Assembly (NCBI GenBank): GCA_965226245.1
Contig: CBDDCL010000015.1
Location: 3,782,001-3,846,000 of the forward strand
Source of the DNA: CBDCYS01 sp965226245
GTDB lineage: Bacteria > Acidobacteriota > Terriglobia > Bryobacterales > UBA6623
Direction of reading: 5' to 3'
Length of the DNA stretch: 64,000 nt
The notes under the pieces were generated by a model. The model saw only the letters and a program-made list of their open reading frames with translations. It was not told the DNA's origin and searched no databases. Positions within the stretch are counted from its first letter, which is position 1. Every line of letters begins with the position of its first letter. A program made the translations under genes and the position numbers. Below are positions 26,481-34,747 of the stretch, piece by piece.

Positions 26481-27509
26481 ATGAGAACCCGCAAACGATC
26501 GGTTGCCTGGCTGCTGGTACTGGCTCTGGCGATGCCGTTGATGCTGGCCGCCAAGACCGATTCAACGAAGAAAAAGAAACCCAAGAACAAGAAGCAGGAC
26601 GTTGAAGCGATCGGCGACCGGGATGTCGGCAAGGGCATGAACTTCTATTCCCTCGAGAAGGAGATTGCTCTTGGCAAGTCTATCGCTCAGGACATCGAAC
26701 GCCACGCCAAGATCGTCGACGACCCGATCGTGGCCGAGTACGTCAACCGTGTCGGCCAGAACCTCGTCCGCAACTCCGACGCGAAGGTGCCTTTCACGAT
26801 CAAGCTGATCGACAGCCGGGATGTCAATGCGTTTGCTCTGCCGGGGGGGTTCTTCTTCGTCCACTCCGGACTGCTGCTAAGGGCGGAAAGTGAAGCTGAG
26901 CTGGCGGGAGTCATGGCGCACGAGATCGCCCATGTCGCCGCCCGGCACGGTACAAGGCAGGCCACTCGCGGCCAAGTGATTAATCTGGCGACGATCCCAC
27001 TGATCTTCATGGGCGGCTGGACCGGTTACGGTATCCGGCAAGCGGCGGGTTTCGCGATTCCGCTAGGGTTTCTCCGTTTTTCGAGGAAGTTCGAGAGCGA
27101 AGCCGATTTTCTCGGTTTGCAGTACATGTACAAAGCGGGTTATGACCCGACGGCCTTCGTCGACTTCTTCGAGAAGATGCAAGCGGATGAAAAACGCAAA
27201 CCCGGAACGATGGCCAAGCTGTTCCGCAGCCACCCCCCCCACGGTGACCGCATCACAAAGACCCAGAAGACGATCAACAGCCTGCTGCCCAACAAGTCCG
27301 AATACGTTGTCAGCACGTCCGAATTCCTCGACGTGAAGGATCGCCTGACGTCGTTGACGCGGCGCGGGAAGGAAGCCCGGGAAGATCCGAATCGCCCGCG
27401 CTTGCGGCGAACGCCTTCAGGAGGCACGGTCGAGTCTGATGACATCGATCCTGACGCCGACGCTGGCGCGGAGGACGAGGACGGCCGGCCAACTCTCAAG
27501 CGGCGCTAG
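26481..27509 (+). CDS. M48 family metalloprotease (BepA-like), secreted
   Basis: The protein has 342 residues from ATG 26481, with GGAGG upstream. The N-terminus RTRKRSVAWLLVLALAMPLM is a signal peptide, followed by a Lys-rich stretch. The zinc site is HEIAHVAARH (HExxH), with the third ligand probably the Glu in RKFESEADFLGLQY, the usual M48 pattern. A hydrophobic segment (NLATIPLIFMGGWTGYGI) lies between them. In Gram-negative bacteria such periplasmic proteases (BepA, LoiP) check outer-membrane protein assembly. The C-terminal tail is acidic. A strong terminator follows. Confidence 0.9.
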   Translation: MRTRKRSVAWLLVLALAMPLMLAAKTDSTKKKKPKNKKQDVEAIGDRDVGKGMNFYSLEKEIALGKSIAQDIERHAKIVDDPIVAEYVNRVGQNLVRNSDAKVPFTIKLIDSRDVNAFALPGGFFFVHSGLLLRAESEAELAGVMAHEIAHVAARHGTRQATRGQVINLATIPLIFMGGWTGYGIRQAAGFAIPLGFLRFSRKFESEADFLGLQYMYKAGYDPTAFVDFFEKMQADEKRKPGTMAKLFRSHPPHGDRITKTQKTINSLLPNKSEYVVSTSEFLDVKDRLTSLTRRGKEAREDPNRPRLRRTPSGGTVESDDIDPDADAGAEDEDGRPTLKRR

Positions 27510-27545
27510 CCCGACAAGCGTCACGGTTTTAGAGTTCTATCAAGA

Positions 27546-27569
27546 CCCCGCCCGCTGGGCGGGGTTTTT
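27546..27569 (+). terminator. Rho-independent terminator after M48 protease gene
   Basis: The 8-bp stem CCCCGCCC/GGGCGGGG with a GCT loop is followed by TTTTT. It lies about 36 bp after the protease stop. Confidence 0.92.
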
Positions 27570-27624
27570 GTTTGGACAGTTGACGAACCCTTGGAAAACT
27601 GTAGTGGCGCTGATAATGGTTACA

Positions 27625-28154
27625 CCTAAATTATGCACTGCGGCGTGGACCTGAGGAGGGCTGAGCCGCAAGAGACCATTTGGGACCCCCGAAAACATGG
27701 GGTAAAAAGGTAGGCTGGCAAAGATCCCAGCTTCGCCAGCCAACCCCAAGGAGGTCACCCACATGGTTACCAGACGAAAACAGCATAGCTCCCAAAGGCC
27801 CGTCCAACAAGGCCCAGCCGTGACGGCCTCGCGGCCCAATAAAATCGGGGCTTCGACGCCTTACCACTTCCGCGGCAGGAAGCCGACTCCCTACGGCGGC
27901 TTGCTGCCGGTGGTCGGGAGGGCGCTGATCTGAGAGGCTGGCTATGCGCTATGCATAAAATTTTATGCACTAGCCGTAACGCACTGGAAACACGTCACTT
28001 CCGAGCGAGGTTTTGACGACGCGGATTCTGGGCGGGAAAGGAACCCGGGGACGGAGAAGCCAAAAGGCCAGTTGCCGAGCTACCACCTCACGACGACCGC
28101 CAACCCGCTACGAACGCAGCCACACTCGCAAAGTGAATCTGTGCATAATTCAGG
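27625..28154 (+). mobile_element. Internally deleted IS1380-like element, copy 2 (530 bp)
   Basis: The ends CCTAAATTATGCAC and GTGCATAATTCAGG are bracketed by the 5-bp duplication TTACA. It is inverted relative to copy 1 and shares the same central palindrome. It contains a 56-codon open frame (27763-27933) with a perfect AAGGAGGT. Confidence 0.87.
27763..27933 (+). pseudogene. N-terminal remnant of an IS1380-like transposase
   Basis: A 56-residue frame starts MVTRRKQHSSQRPVQQGPAV and ends ...GRKPTPYGGLLPVVGRALI. AAGGAGGT lies seven bases before the ATG. The part with TPYGGLLPV resembles the N-terminal region of IS1380-family transposases; the rest of the enzyme is missing. The copy at 20747 has the same start but stops earlier. 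Confidence 0.55.
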
Positions 28155-28196
28155 TTACATAGAACATCAGATTCGAGAATTTCTGTAAGCACACTC

Positions 28197-28442
28197 ATGG
28201 CGAATCTCACTCTCAAGGATCTGCCCGATGAAATCCATGCCGATCTCAAGAACGCGGCTCGGTCCGCGGGCAAGAGTCTCAACGCCTACATCATTTCACT
28301 GCTTGAGCTCAGCACGGAAGAGCGCTGGAGACGCCGGATGATGCGGGAACATCGGGAGCCTTTCCGCAAATTCGTGGAGTCGTTGCCGGAGATGACGGAT
28401 AGCACGCCGCTGTTGCGGGAAGACCGTGAACGAGACCACTGA
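28197..28442 (+). CDS. Ribbon-helix-helix antitoxin, FitA/Arc-like
   Basis: The 81-residue protein begins MANLTLKDLPDEIHADLKNA, the beta-strand plus helix of Arc/FitA-type DNA-binding antitoxins, then AARSAGKSLNAYIISLLEL. Such antitoxins neutralise a PIN-domain toxin and repress their own operon. The expected toxin gene, normally overlapping the antitoxin stop, is missing. After the stop comes a palindromic repeat and then only a possible toxin tail (HFPTVKLLAEFE) at about 28712-28750. The antitoxin is therefore solitary. A diverged copy of its C-terminal part is at 30598-30702. Confidence 0.83.
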   Translation: MANLTLKDLPDEIHADLKNAARSAGKSLNAYIISLLELSTEERWRRRMMREHREPFRKFVESLPEMTDSTPLLREDRERDH

Positions 28443-28477
28443 TCATGGCGAGGAGTTGCCTCGCGGTCTGGCCGCAT

Positions 28478-28580
28478 GAGCCACGTTCACGTGGCTTGGT
28501 CTGCTTTAGGCCGGTCCTTCTAGGGCCGGTTCACAAGCCTCTCCTGACCTCGTTCCCCAGCCCGTTTCAACGGGCTTTCG
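28478..28580. repeat. Dispersed palindromic repeat (GCCACGTTCACGTGGCTTGG family), copy 1
   Basis: It contains the palindromes AGCCACGTTCACGTGGCT, CCGGTCCTTCTAGGGCCGG and AGCCCGTTTCAACGGGCT in that order. Copies lie at 34395 (inverted) and 48261. In this locus it lies where the toxin gene of the solitary antitoxin would be. Confidence 0.8.
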
Positions 28581-28707
28581 TCCCACTCCGGCCTGCACCC
28601 GCATTCTTGCGTGCTATGCACCATTCTTGGCGAGCTCGGCGCCACTACTACTCCCCTCGTGCGGGGAGCGCTCTTGCACGCCCCTCTTTCTGCGAACAAA
28701 ATCCTCA

Positions 28708-28853
28708 TGATCATTTTCCAACCGTCAAGCTGCTGGCGGAGTTCGAGTAGCGCTGGCAATCAGCGTTGACGCATGCGCACGCCCGCACCCGCCAAGTGAC
28801 GAACTCCCCCGAAGCGGTGTATGATGTGCGGTTCCGAGCCGCTTCGTCCGCGA
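28708..28853. repeat. 146-bp direct repeat, left copy (flanks darTG)
   Basis: It is identical to 30700-30845 except for two bases. It begins TGATCATTTTCCA, includes the possible toxin tail ending at TTCGAGTAG, and ends GCTTCGTCCGCGA. A likely promoter lies inside it. Confidence 0.95.
28796..28825 (+). promoter_or_regulatory. Candidate sigma-70-type promoter of darT
   Basis: GTGACG (-35-like) and TATGAT (-10-like) are separated by 18 bp, about 50 bp before the darT ATG. Because it lies in the 146-bp repeat, the same promoter is present at about 30788-30817 ahead of the GntP gene. Confidence 0.45.
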
Positions 28854-28874
28854 GTCGCGAATCGACTGACGTTC

Positions 28875-29525
28875 ATGTCCTCCCCACCCAAAAACCCGAA
28901 GATCTTCCACATCACCCATGTGGATAATCTTGCAAAGATCGTGCAGGACGAACTGCTGTGGTCGGACGCCAAACGGATTGAAATGGACTTGGAATGTCAT
29001 CTCGTCGGCATGTCACGCATCAAGGAGCGAAGGCTGCACGAACTCAGCGTCACGTGCCACCGGGCGACGAAGGTCGGAGAATACGTTCCCTTCTACCTGT
29101 GCCCGCGCTCGATCATGTTGTACATTCTTCACAAGGGCAACCATCCCGACGTGACATACTGCGGCGGCCAAGACCCGATCGTCCATTTGGCCGCCGACCT
29201 TCGGGCGACCGTCGCCTGGGCAGAGGAGCACCGGCGGTTGTGGGCCTTCAGCGAGTGCAACGCGGGCGCCCGTTACGCTAATTTCTACGCTGACCTGGTC
29301 GATTTGGGGCGGATCGACTGGGTGGCTGTCGATGCAACCGACTTCCGCGACCGCAGTGTCAAGGAGGGGAAGCAGGCGGAGTTTCTGGTCCACGAATCAT
29401 TTCCGTGGAGCCTGATCGAGGGGATCGGCGTGCGGAATGCATCGACTCGTGAACGGGTGCGAGAAGCCTTCGTGGGCGCGGATTACCGGCCGCCCGTGAC
29501 GATCCAACCAGCGTGGTACTACTAA
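28875..29525 (+). CDS. darT: DarT, DNA ADP-ribosyltransferase toxin
   Basis: The protein has 216 residues from ATG 28875; a longer frame reaches back into the repeat. Seen: PKIFHITHVDNLAKIVQDEL (the start of the DUF4433/DarT domain), FYLCPRSIMLYIL with the conserved Arg, and QAEFLVHESFPW with the catalytic Glu. DarT enzymes attach ADP-ribose from NAD to bases of single-stranded DNA and stop replication; many act as phage-defence toxins. The next gene, 22 bp downstream, encodes the matching antitoxin DarG. No disruption is visible, so the toxin is probably functional. Confidence 0.93.
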   Translation: MSSPPKNPKIFHITHVDNLAKIVQDELLWSDAKRIEMDLECHLVGMSRIKERRLHELSVTCHRATKVGEYVPFYLCPRSIMLYILHKGNHPDVTYCGGQDPIVHLAADLRATVAWAEEHRRLWAFSECNAGARYANFYADLVDLGRIDWVAVDATDFRDRSVKEGKQAEFLVHESFPWSLIEGIGVRNASTRERVREAFVGADYRPPVTIQPAWYY

Positions 29526-29547
29526 CATGAACATAGGAGCTTGAGCG

Positions 29548-30591
29548 ATGATCCAGCTCGAACAAGGCGACATTTTGAGGGCCGACGCCGAAGCCTTGGT
29601 AAACACGGTGAATTGTGTCGGCGTCATGGGCCGTGGCATCGCGCTTCAGTTTCGCAAAGCCTTTCCGGAGAACTTCAAGGAGTACAAAGCGGCCTGCGAC
29701 CGCGAGGAGCTGCGGCCTGGCCGGATGTTGGTCCACGACCTCGGTCGTTTAGTGAACCCTTTCTACATCATCAATTTCCCAACCAAGCGCCACTGGAAGG
29801 GCAAAAGCCAGCTTGAGGACATCGAAGCCGGCCTCTCGGCGCTGGTAGAGGAAATCTCGAAACGAGGAATTCGGTCGGTGGCGCTCCCCCCCTTGGGCTG
29901 CGGCCTGGGCGGGCTTGACTGGAAAGACGTGCGGCCCCGAATCGAGCGGGCCTTGAGCAAGCTCCGCGACGTTCAGGTGTTGCTCTTCGAGCCGAAGGGC
30001 GCTCCAGAACCGGAGAAGATGGTCAAAGAGAAGGCAGTGCCGAAAATGACGACGGGACGAGCATGTTTGCTGGGCCTCATGCGCCGCTATCTCGCTGCGG
30101 TCATGGACCCGGCCGTTTCGCTCCTGGAAGTCCACAAGCTGCTTTACTTCATGCAAGAGGCCGGCGAAGATCTGAGGTTGCGCTACGCCAAAGCGCTTTA
30201 TGGTCCCTACGCCGAGAACCTGCGCCATGTCCTGAGCAGGATCGAGGGCCACTTCGTGGTCGGCCATGGTACCGGCGACGACCGCCCGGACACGCAAATT
30301 GAGGTGCTTCCCGGCGCCTGGGAGCAAGCAGAGCAATACCTCAAAGCTCATCCCAAAACCCACACCCGCTTCGACCGCGTCACCGATCTGATCAGTGGTT
30401 TCGAAACCCCTTTCGGCATGGAGTTGCTGTCCACGGTTCACTGGGTCGCCAGTCGGGAAGGAAGCGCGAATGTCGGCGACGCGATCGAGAAAACCTACGC
30501 CTGGAACGACCGCAAACGCATCTTCACGGAGAGCCACATCCGCACGGCCTGGTCGGTGCTCGACCGGCAAGGCTGGCTGACGCAGACCTGA
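29548..30591 (+). CDS. darG: DarG, macrodomain antitoxin of DarT
   Basis: The protein is 347 residues long. The N-terminal macrodomain (residues about 1-155) has the family motifs GDILRADAEALVNTVNCVG with VMGRGIALQF, and ALPPLGCGLGGLDW. It removes ADP-ribose from DNA and reverses DarT action. The C-terminal half, starting near TTGRACLLGLMRRYL and containing LLEVHKLLYFMQEAG, is the DarG-specific domain that binds and blocks DarT. Length and domain order are standard for DarG. GGAGC lies a few bases before the ATG. The spacing to darT shows one operon. Confidence 0.93.
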   Translation: MIQLEQGDILRADAEALVNTVNCVGVMGRGIALQFRKAFPENFKEYKAACDREELRPGRMLVHDLGRLVNPFYIINFPTKRHWKGKSQLEDIEAGLSALVEEISKRGIRSVALPPLGCGLGGLDWKDVRPRIERALSKLRDVQVLLFEPKGAPEPEKMVKEKAVPKMTTGRACLLGLMRRYLAAVMDPAVSLLEVHKLLYFMQEAGEDLRLRYAKALYGPYAENLRHVLSRIEGHFVVGHGTGDDRPDTQIEVLPGAWEQAEQYLKAHPKTHTRFDRVTDLISGFETPFGMELLSTVHWVASREGSANVGDAIEKTYAWNDRKRIFTESHIRTAWSVLDRQGWLTQT

Positions 30592-30597
30592 TGCCCG

Positions 30598-30702
30598 ATG
30601 ATGCGGGAACATCGGGAACCATTCCGCAAATTCGTCGAGTCCTTGCCCGCGTTGACGGATAGCACCTCGCTACTGCGGGCAGACCGCGAACGAGGCCGCT
30701 GA
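30598..30702 (+). pseudogene. C-terminal remnant of a second FitA-like antitoxin
   Basis: Thirty-four codons (MMREHREPFRKFVESLPALT onward, ending DRERGR) match the C-terminal part of the antitoxin at 28197, with about 15 percent base differences. The N-terminal DNA-binding half is absent. It runs straight into the right 146-bp repeat. Confidence 0.8.
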
Positions 30703-30845
30703 TCATTTTCCAGCCGTCAAGTTGCTGGCGGAGTTCGAGTAGCGCTGGCAATCAGCGTTGACGCATGCGCACGCCCGCACCCGCCAAGTGACGAACTCCC
30801 CCGAAGCGGTGTATGATGTGCGGTTCCGAGCCGCTTCGTCCGCGA
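30700..30845. repeat. 146-bp direct repeat, right copy
   Basis: It starts at the stop codon of the antitoxin remnant and ends 38 bp before the GntP ATG. It carries the same candidate promoter (TATGAT at 30812-30817). Confidence 0.95.
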
Positions 30846-30882
30846 ACAGGAATCTAGCGGGCGTGTGGTGGAAGAGAGCCCT

Positions 30883-32241
30883 ATGCACCCTATTGGAATT
30901 CTGCTGATCGCGATCGCGGTCGTCTTTCTGCTGATCATTCGCCTGAAGATCAATGCCTTCGTGGCGCTGATTTCCGCCGCGATCACTATCGGTCTTCTTG
31001 CCCCGGAAGTCGCCCTCACCGACATCATGAAGGAAGTCGGAGAGCGTTTTGGCGGTGTCGCCGGCCGCATCGGCATCGCGATTGCGATGGCGGCGATCAT
31101 CGGCCAGTGTTTGATGGAAAGCGGCGCGGCCGACCGCATCACGCGGCGCTTCGTTGCTCTTCTGGGCGAAAAGTATTCTTCGCTCTCTTTGGTTATTAGC
31201 GGCTATGTGCTGGCGGTCCCTGTGTTCTCCGACACGGTGTTTTACCTGCTGATCCCGCTGGCGCGCGCGATGAGCGTGCGGCTGGGCGGCAAGCACTTTG
31301 TGCTTTACGCCCTCGCCATCAGCGCCGGAGGGACCGCGACGCACCACTTTGTTCCTCCAACGCCGGGACCACTGGCCATGGCGGCGACTTTGAACATCGA
31401 TCTCGGCGTGGTGATTCTGGTCGGGTTGTGCGTCGCCGCCCCGGCATCCTTTTTCGGCTGGCTCTACGGCATCTTTATCGACCGCAAACTCAACATCCCG
31501 GTCCGCGAAGCCCCGGGGCTGTCCTTGGAAGAACTGGGGCGAATCGCCTCGCGGTCCGAGGAAGAACTGCCGGGATTCTGGGTTTCGATGGCTCCGATCT
31601 TGCTGCCGGTCGCGCTGATCGCCTCGAATACGATCGTCAACACCGTGGCGCCCGAGTCCGGGCTGGCCCCGCTGACTGCGTTTTTGGGGAATCCCAGCGT
31701 TGCTCTGCTGCTGGCGGCGGTTTCGGCGGCCTGGGTGCTGACCAAGCAAAAGGGTTTGACATTGAAGCAGTTGTCGAAGCCGATCGAGGGCGCCATATCG
31801 AGCGCGGGCGTGATCATTCTCATCACGGCGGGCGGTGGTGCGTTCGGAGGCATGCTGGTGCTGGCCGGAGTGGGAGACGCCCTGGGCGGCTTGGCGGCGG
31901 GCGCCGGCGTTTCGCTGCTGGTGCTGGGTTTCCTGCTGGCGGCTCTATTCAAGGTGGCTCAAGGCTCGGGGACGGTCTGCATGATTACGGTTTCGTCGAT
32001 TATGGCGCCGATGCTGGTTGCAAGTCCGCCGGCCTATCACTCGGTCTATGTCCTGATGGCGGTCGGGTCCGGCGCTCAAGTTGGTGCCTGGATGAACGAC
32101 AGCGGCTTTTGGGTTTACCGCACCATGACCGGACTCACTGAAGTCGAGTCGCTGAAGACCAAGAGCGCGATGCTGATTGTGATGGGGTTCGCCGGTTTTT
32201 TGACGACTCTGCTGATGAGCTGGCTGCTGCCGCTGGTGTAG
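30883..32241 (+). CDS. GntP family permease
   Basis: The protein has 452 residues from ATG 30883. It has about a dozen hydrophobic segments and GntP family marks such as LKINAFVALISAAITIGLL near the N-terminus, VPVFSDTVFYLLIPLA, the central GGTATHHFVPPTPGPLAMA and the C-terminal QVGAWMNDSGFWVYRTMTGL. Members import gluconate or related sugar acids or hydroxy acids with protons. The substrate cannot be told. It follows the right darTG repeat and probably uses its promoter; the next gene is a sulfatase about 220 bp away. Confidence 0.92.
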   Translation: MHPIGILLIAIAVVFLLIIRLKINAFVALISAAITIGLLAPEVALTDIMKEVGERFGGVAGRIGIAIAMAAIIGQCLMESGAADRITRRFVALLGEKYSSLSLVISGYVLAVPVFSDTVFYLLIPLARAMSVRLGGKHFVLYALAISAGGTATHHFVPPTPGPLAMAATLNIDLGVVILVGLCVAAPASFFGWLYGIFIDRKLNIPVREAPGLSLEELGRIASRSEEELPGFWVSMAPILLPVALIASNTIVNTVAPESGLAPLTAFLGNPSVALLLAAVSAAWVLTKQKGLTLKQLSKPIEGAISSAGVIILITAGGGAFGGMLVLAGVGDALGGLAAGAGVSLLVLGFLLAALFKVAQGSGTVCMITVSSIMAPMLVASPPAYHSVYVLMAVGSGAQVGAWMNDSGFWVYRTMTGLTEVESLKTKSAMLIVMGFAGFLTTLLMSWLLPLV

Positions 32242-32458
32242 TGCGTTCTTGCCGGAATGGGGTGTTTGGGGAGCACAGTGTCTGTTCGATGTTGGGTGCT
32301 GGGTGAGCAGCACAAGCGCCGGCATGAGTGCCGGCGGCAGGCCTGGGGGCCCGCGCCACGTCGCGTCTCAGCGGTTCGGTGAGAAATGCGGACTAAGTGC
32401 TACACTCGCTGTTCACTGTAAACTTGTGATGTTTACTTCGCGGGACGAGAAATACGCA

Positions 32459-34186
32459 ATGAAAACCCCCTACATCCTGACTGGGCGAGAAGTCCGGTTC
32501 CCGATCATCGTTCTGGCTATGGTTGTTTTCGGATTCCTTGGCTGCGGCGGGCAGCCGGCCGAGGAAGCGTTCCAACCGCCGAACATTATTCTGGTCATGA
32601 CGGACGACCAGGGCTGGGCGCAAGTGGGCTCCCACGGCAACGAAATGATCAGCACGCCACATCTCGATCGGCTTGCCTCGGAAAGCGTGGAATTCACGCG
32701 CTTCTACGTTTCGCCCGTATGCGCGCCTACCCGCGCCAGCCTAATGACGGGACGATACAACTACCGCACCGGAGTTGTCGACACGTATCTGGGCCGCGCC
32801 ATGATGCACGGCGATGAGGTCACGCTCGCCGAGATGCTGGGCGACGCCGGCTACCGCACGGGAATTTTTGGGAAGTGGCATCTCGGCGACAACTACCCGC
32901 TGCGAGCCATCGATCAAGGGTTCCAGCAGGCGCTGATTCACAAAGGCGGAGGCATCGGCCAGCCCTCGGACCCGCCCGAGACGAGCTACTTCGATCCGAT
33001 CCTGCAGCACAACGGCGAACAAAAGCAGTTCCAGGGCTACTGCACCGACATTTTCTTCGACGCCGCCCTGCGCTTCGTCGAGCTGAACCGCGATCAGCCG
33101 TTCTTCATCTACATTCCGACGAACTCTCCCCACTCGCCTTATGACGTGCCGGATTCCTACATCGAGCCCTACGCGGCCAAAGGACTCAACGACAAGGACG
33201 CGCGCATCTACGGCATGATCACGAACATCGACGAAAACATGGGCAAGCTCGTGGCGAAGCTCGATGAGCTGGACCTGGCGGCGAACACGATTCTGATCTT
33301 CATGACCGATAACGGCCCCACGACGCAGCATTTCGCCGCCGGCCTTCGAGACCAGAAGACGAGCGTCTACGAGGGTGGCATCCGTGTACCTTTTTTCCTG
33401 CGCTGGCCTTCCCGGTTGCAGGCGGCGAAGGTCGATCGCCTCGGCGCTCATATCGACGTTGCGCCTACGCTGCTTGAGGCGGCACGAGTCGAGGCGCCCG
33501 CCTCCGCGGAATTCGACGGCGTGAGTCTGATGCCGCTGGTGCGCGGTGATGTGATCTTGTGGCCCGAGCGGACGATCTTCATTCAGTCGCACCGGGGTAA
33601 CGAGCCGCAACTCTACCGCAACTTCGCGGCCGTCGGCCAGAAATATAAGCTGGTGCAGCCGCTGAGCTTCAGAAAACCCGCGCCCGCGAATGCTTCTTTG
33701 CAACTTTACGATCTGGAGTCGGATGCGGGCGAGCAAAACGACTTGGCGGGCGAGCGGACGGAAGTTCTGGCGGGCCTCAAGAAGCAGTACGAAGACTGGT
33801 TCGAAGACGTGTCGGCCAGCCGCGGCTACGACCCGCCCAAGATCTTCATCGGGACCGAATACGAAAACCCCGTGATTCTGACCCGCCAGGATTGGCGCAT
33901 GGCCGGCCCAGACGGCTGGGCGGACGGTTACCTCGGCTATTGGGAAGTCGACGTGAAGTCCGCGGCGAAATACGATATTCGATTCCGGTTTACAAGACAA
34001 GAGCGCGCCGGAAGGGCCGAGTTCAAACTGGGAGACGTTGAGCGGAGCAAGCCGTTCACGCGTGAAGCCGAATCGGTGACTTTTTCAGGCGTCGACCTGC
34101 AGCCGGGTCCCGGAACGCTCGAAGCCCGCCTGATCCGCGGCGGCAAAACGGTTGGCGTCAATTACGTGGACGTGAGCAAGCTTTAA
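32459..34186 (+). CDS. Sulfatase (arylsulfatase A-like), predicted lipoprotein
   Basis: The protein has 575 residues from ATG 32459; upstream in-frame starts give no better signal. VVFGFLGCGGQ is a lipobox after a hydrophobic segment, so it is probably membrane-anchored. The catalytic signature CAPTRASLMTGRYNYR contains the CxPxR motif whose Cys becomes formylglycine. Metal ligands include the Asp pair in MTDDQGW and the later TDNGPT. The last 100 residues form an extra beta-rich domain after the sulfatase fold (from about GTEYENPVILTRQDWR). Such enzymes strip sulfate from polysaccharides. No formylglycine-generating enzyme is in the window. Confidence 0.92.
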   Translation: MKTPYILTGREVRFPIIVLAMVVFGFLGCGGQPAEEAFQPPNIILVMTDDQGWAQVGSHGNEMISTPHLDRLASESVEFTRFYVSPVCAPTRASLMTGRYNYRTGVVDTYLGRAMMHGDEVTLAEMLGDAGYRTGIFGKWHLGDNYPLRAIDQGFQQALIHKGGGIGQPSDPPETSYFDPILQHNGEQKQFQGYCTDIFFDAALRFVELNRDQPFFIYIPTNSPHSPYDVPDSYIEPYAAKGLNDKDARIYGMITNIDENMGKLVAKLDELDLAANTILIFMTDNGPTTQHFAAGLRDQKTSVYEGGIRVPFFLRWPSRLQAAKVDRLGAHIDVAPTLLEAARVEAPASAEFDGVSLMPLVRGDVILWPERTIFIQSHRGNEPQLYRNFAAVGQKYKLVQPLSFRKPAPANASLQLYDLESDAGEQNDLAGERTEVLAGLKKQYEDWFEDVSASRGYDPPKIFIGTEYENPVILTRQDWRMAGPDGWADGYLGYWEVDVKSAAKYDIRFRFTRQERAGRAEFKLGDVERSKPFTREAESVTFSGVDLQPGPGTLEARLIRGGKTVGVNYVDVSKL

Positions 34187-34231
34187 GCCGTGAATGCTTT
34201 GCGGGCGGTTTAGCACCTGCATAGTCAAATC

Positions 34232-34297
34232 GTTGCCGATCATGGCAGAAAATTTCGGACAGCCGGACAGAGGCGCGGGCGAAAGCCCGCGCTACGT
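34232..34297. repeat. Dispersed repeat (GGCAGAAAATTTCRGAC family), copy 1
   Basis: TGCCGATCATGGCAGAAAAT is followed by GCCGGACAGAGGCG and a small palindrome GCGCGGGCGAAAGCCCGCGC. Related copies are at 43991 and 58381. Confidence 0.7.
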
Positions 34298-34394
34298 CGG
34301 CCCGGGGGCCGACGCGGCCCGCCGGGAGCCGCGCGCCACCTCAAGGCGACGCGTCCTTTCGTAGTTGCCGGGAGACGGTCGTGATCAGGGCGGA

Positions 34395-34499
34395 ATGAAA
34401 GCCCGTTGAAACGGGCTGAGGAACAACTTCGGGAGGGCTGGTCAACCGCCCTAAAAGGACCGGCCTAAAGGACACCAAGCCACGTGAACGTGGCTCAGG
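34395..34499. repeat. Dispersed palindromic repeat (GCCACGTTCACGTGGCTTGG family), copy 2, inverted
   Basis: AGCCCGTTGAAACGGGCT comes first and AGCCACGTGAACGTGGCT last, the reverse order of copy 1. The whole 34187-34747 gap consists of such repeats plus a lone CTAGCAGCCCGTGG-type end near 34576; I see no gene. Confidence 0.8.
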
Positions 34500-34661
34500 C
34501 TTGTGGCGGCTGTCGACTGCCGCGGAAAGCGAATTCGCCGACGCGGTTGGTTATGATGCTTGTCGCCCGGTTCGTTAGCAGCCCGTGGCAGAAGTGCAGT
34601 GCACATGCGGTTGTTTTCCTGCGCCCCGTCCGCGTCCGGGGCTTCCCCTGGCAGGGTTTCG

Positions 34662-34722
34662 GACCCAGGGTTCCGCTTCGCTCCACCCATGGGCTACGAT
34701 CCGACGCCGCTTCGCGGCTCAA
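34662..34722. repeat. Dispersed repeat (GTAGCCCAGGGTGGAGCG family), copy 2, inverted
   Basis: CCCAGGGTTCCGCTTCGCTC and CATGGGCTACGATCC match 12434-12492 in reverse. It is followed by AGTGAACAGCATTGGGG, which also occurs at 2073-2090, and then directly by the kinase stop codon. Confidence 0.75.
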
Positions 34723-34747
34723 CGGCTCTAAGTGAACAGCATTGGGG

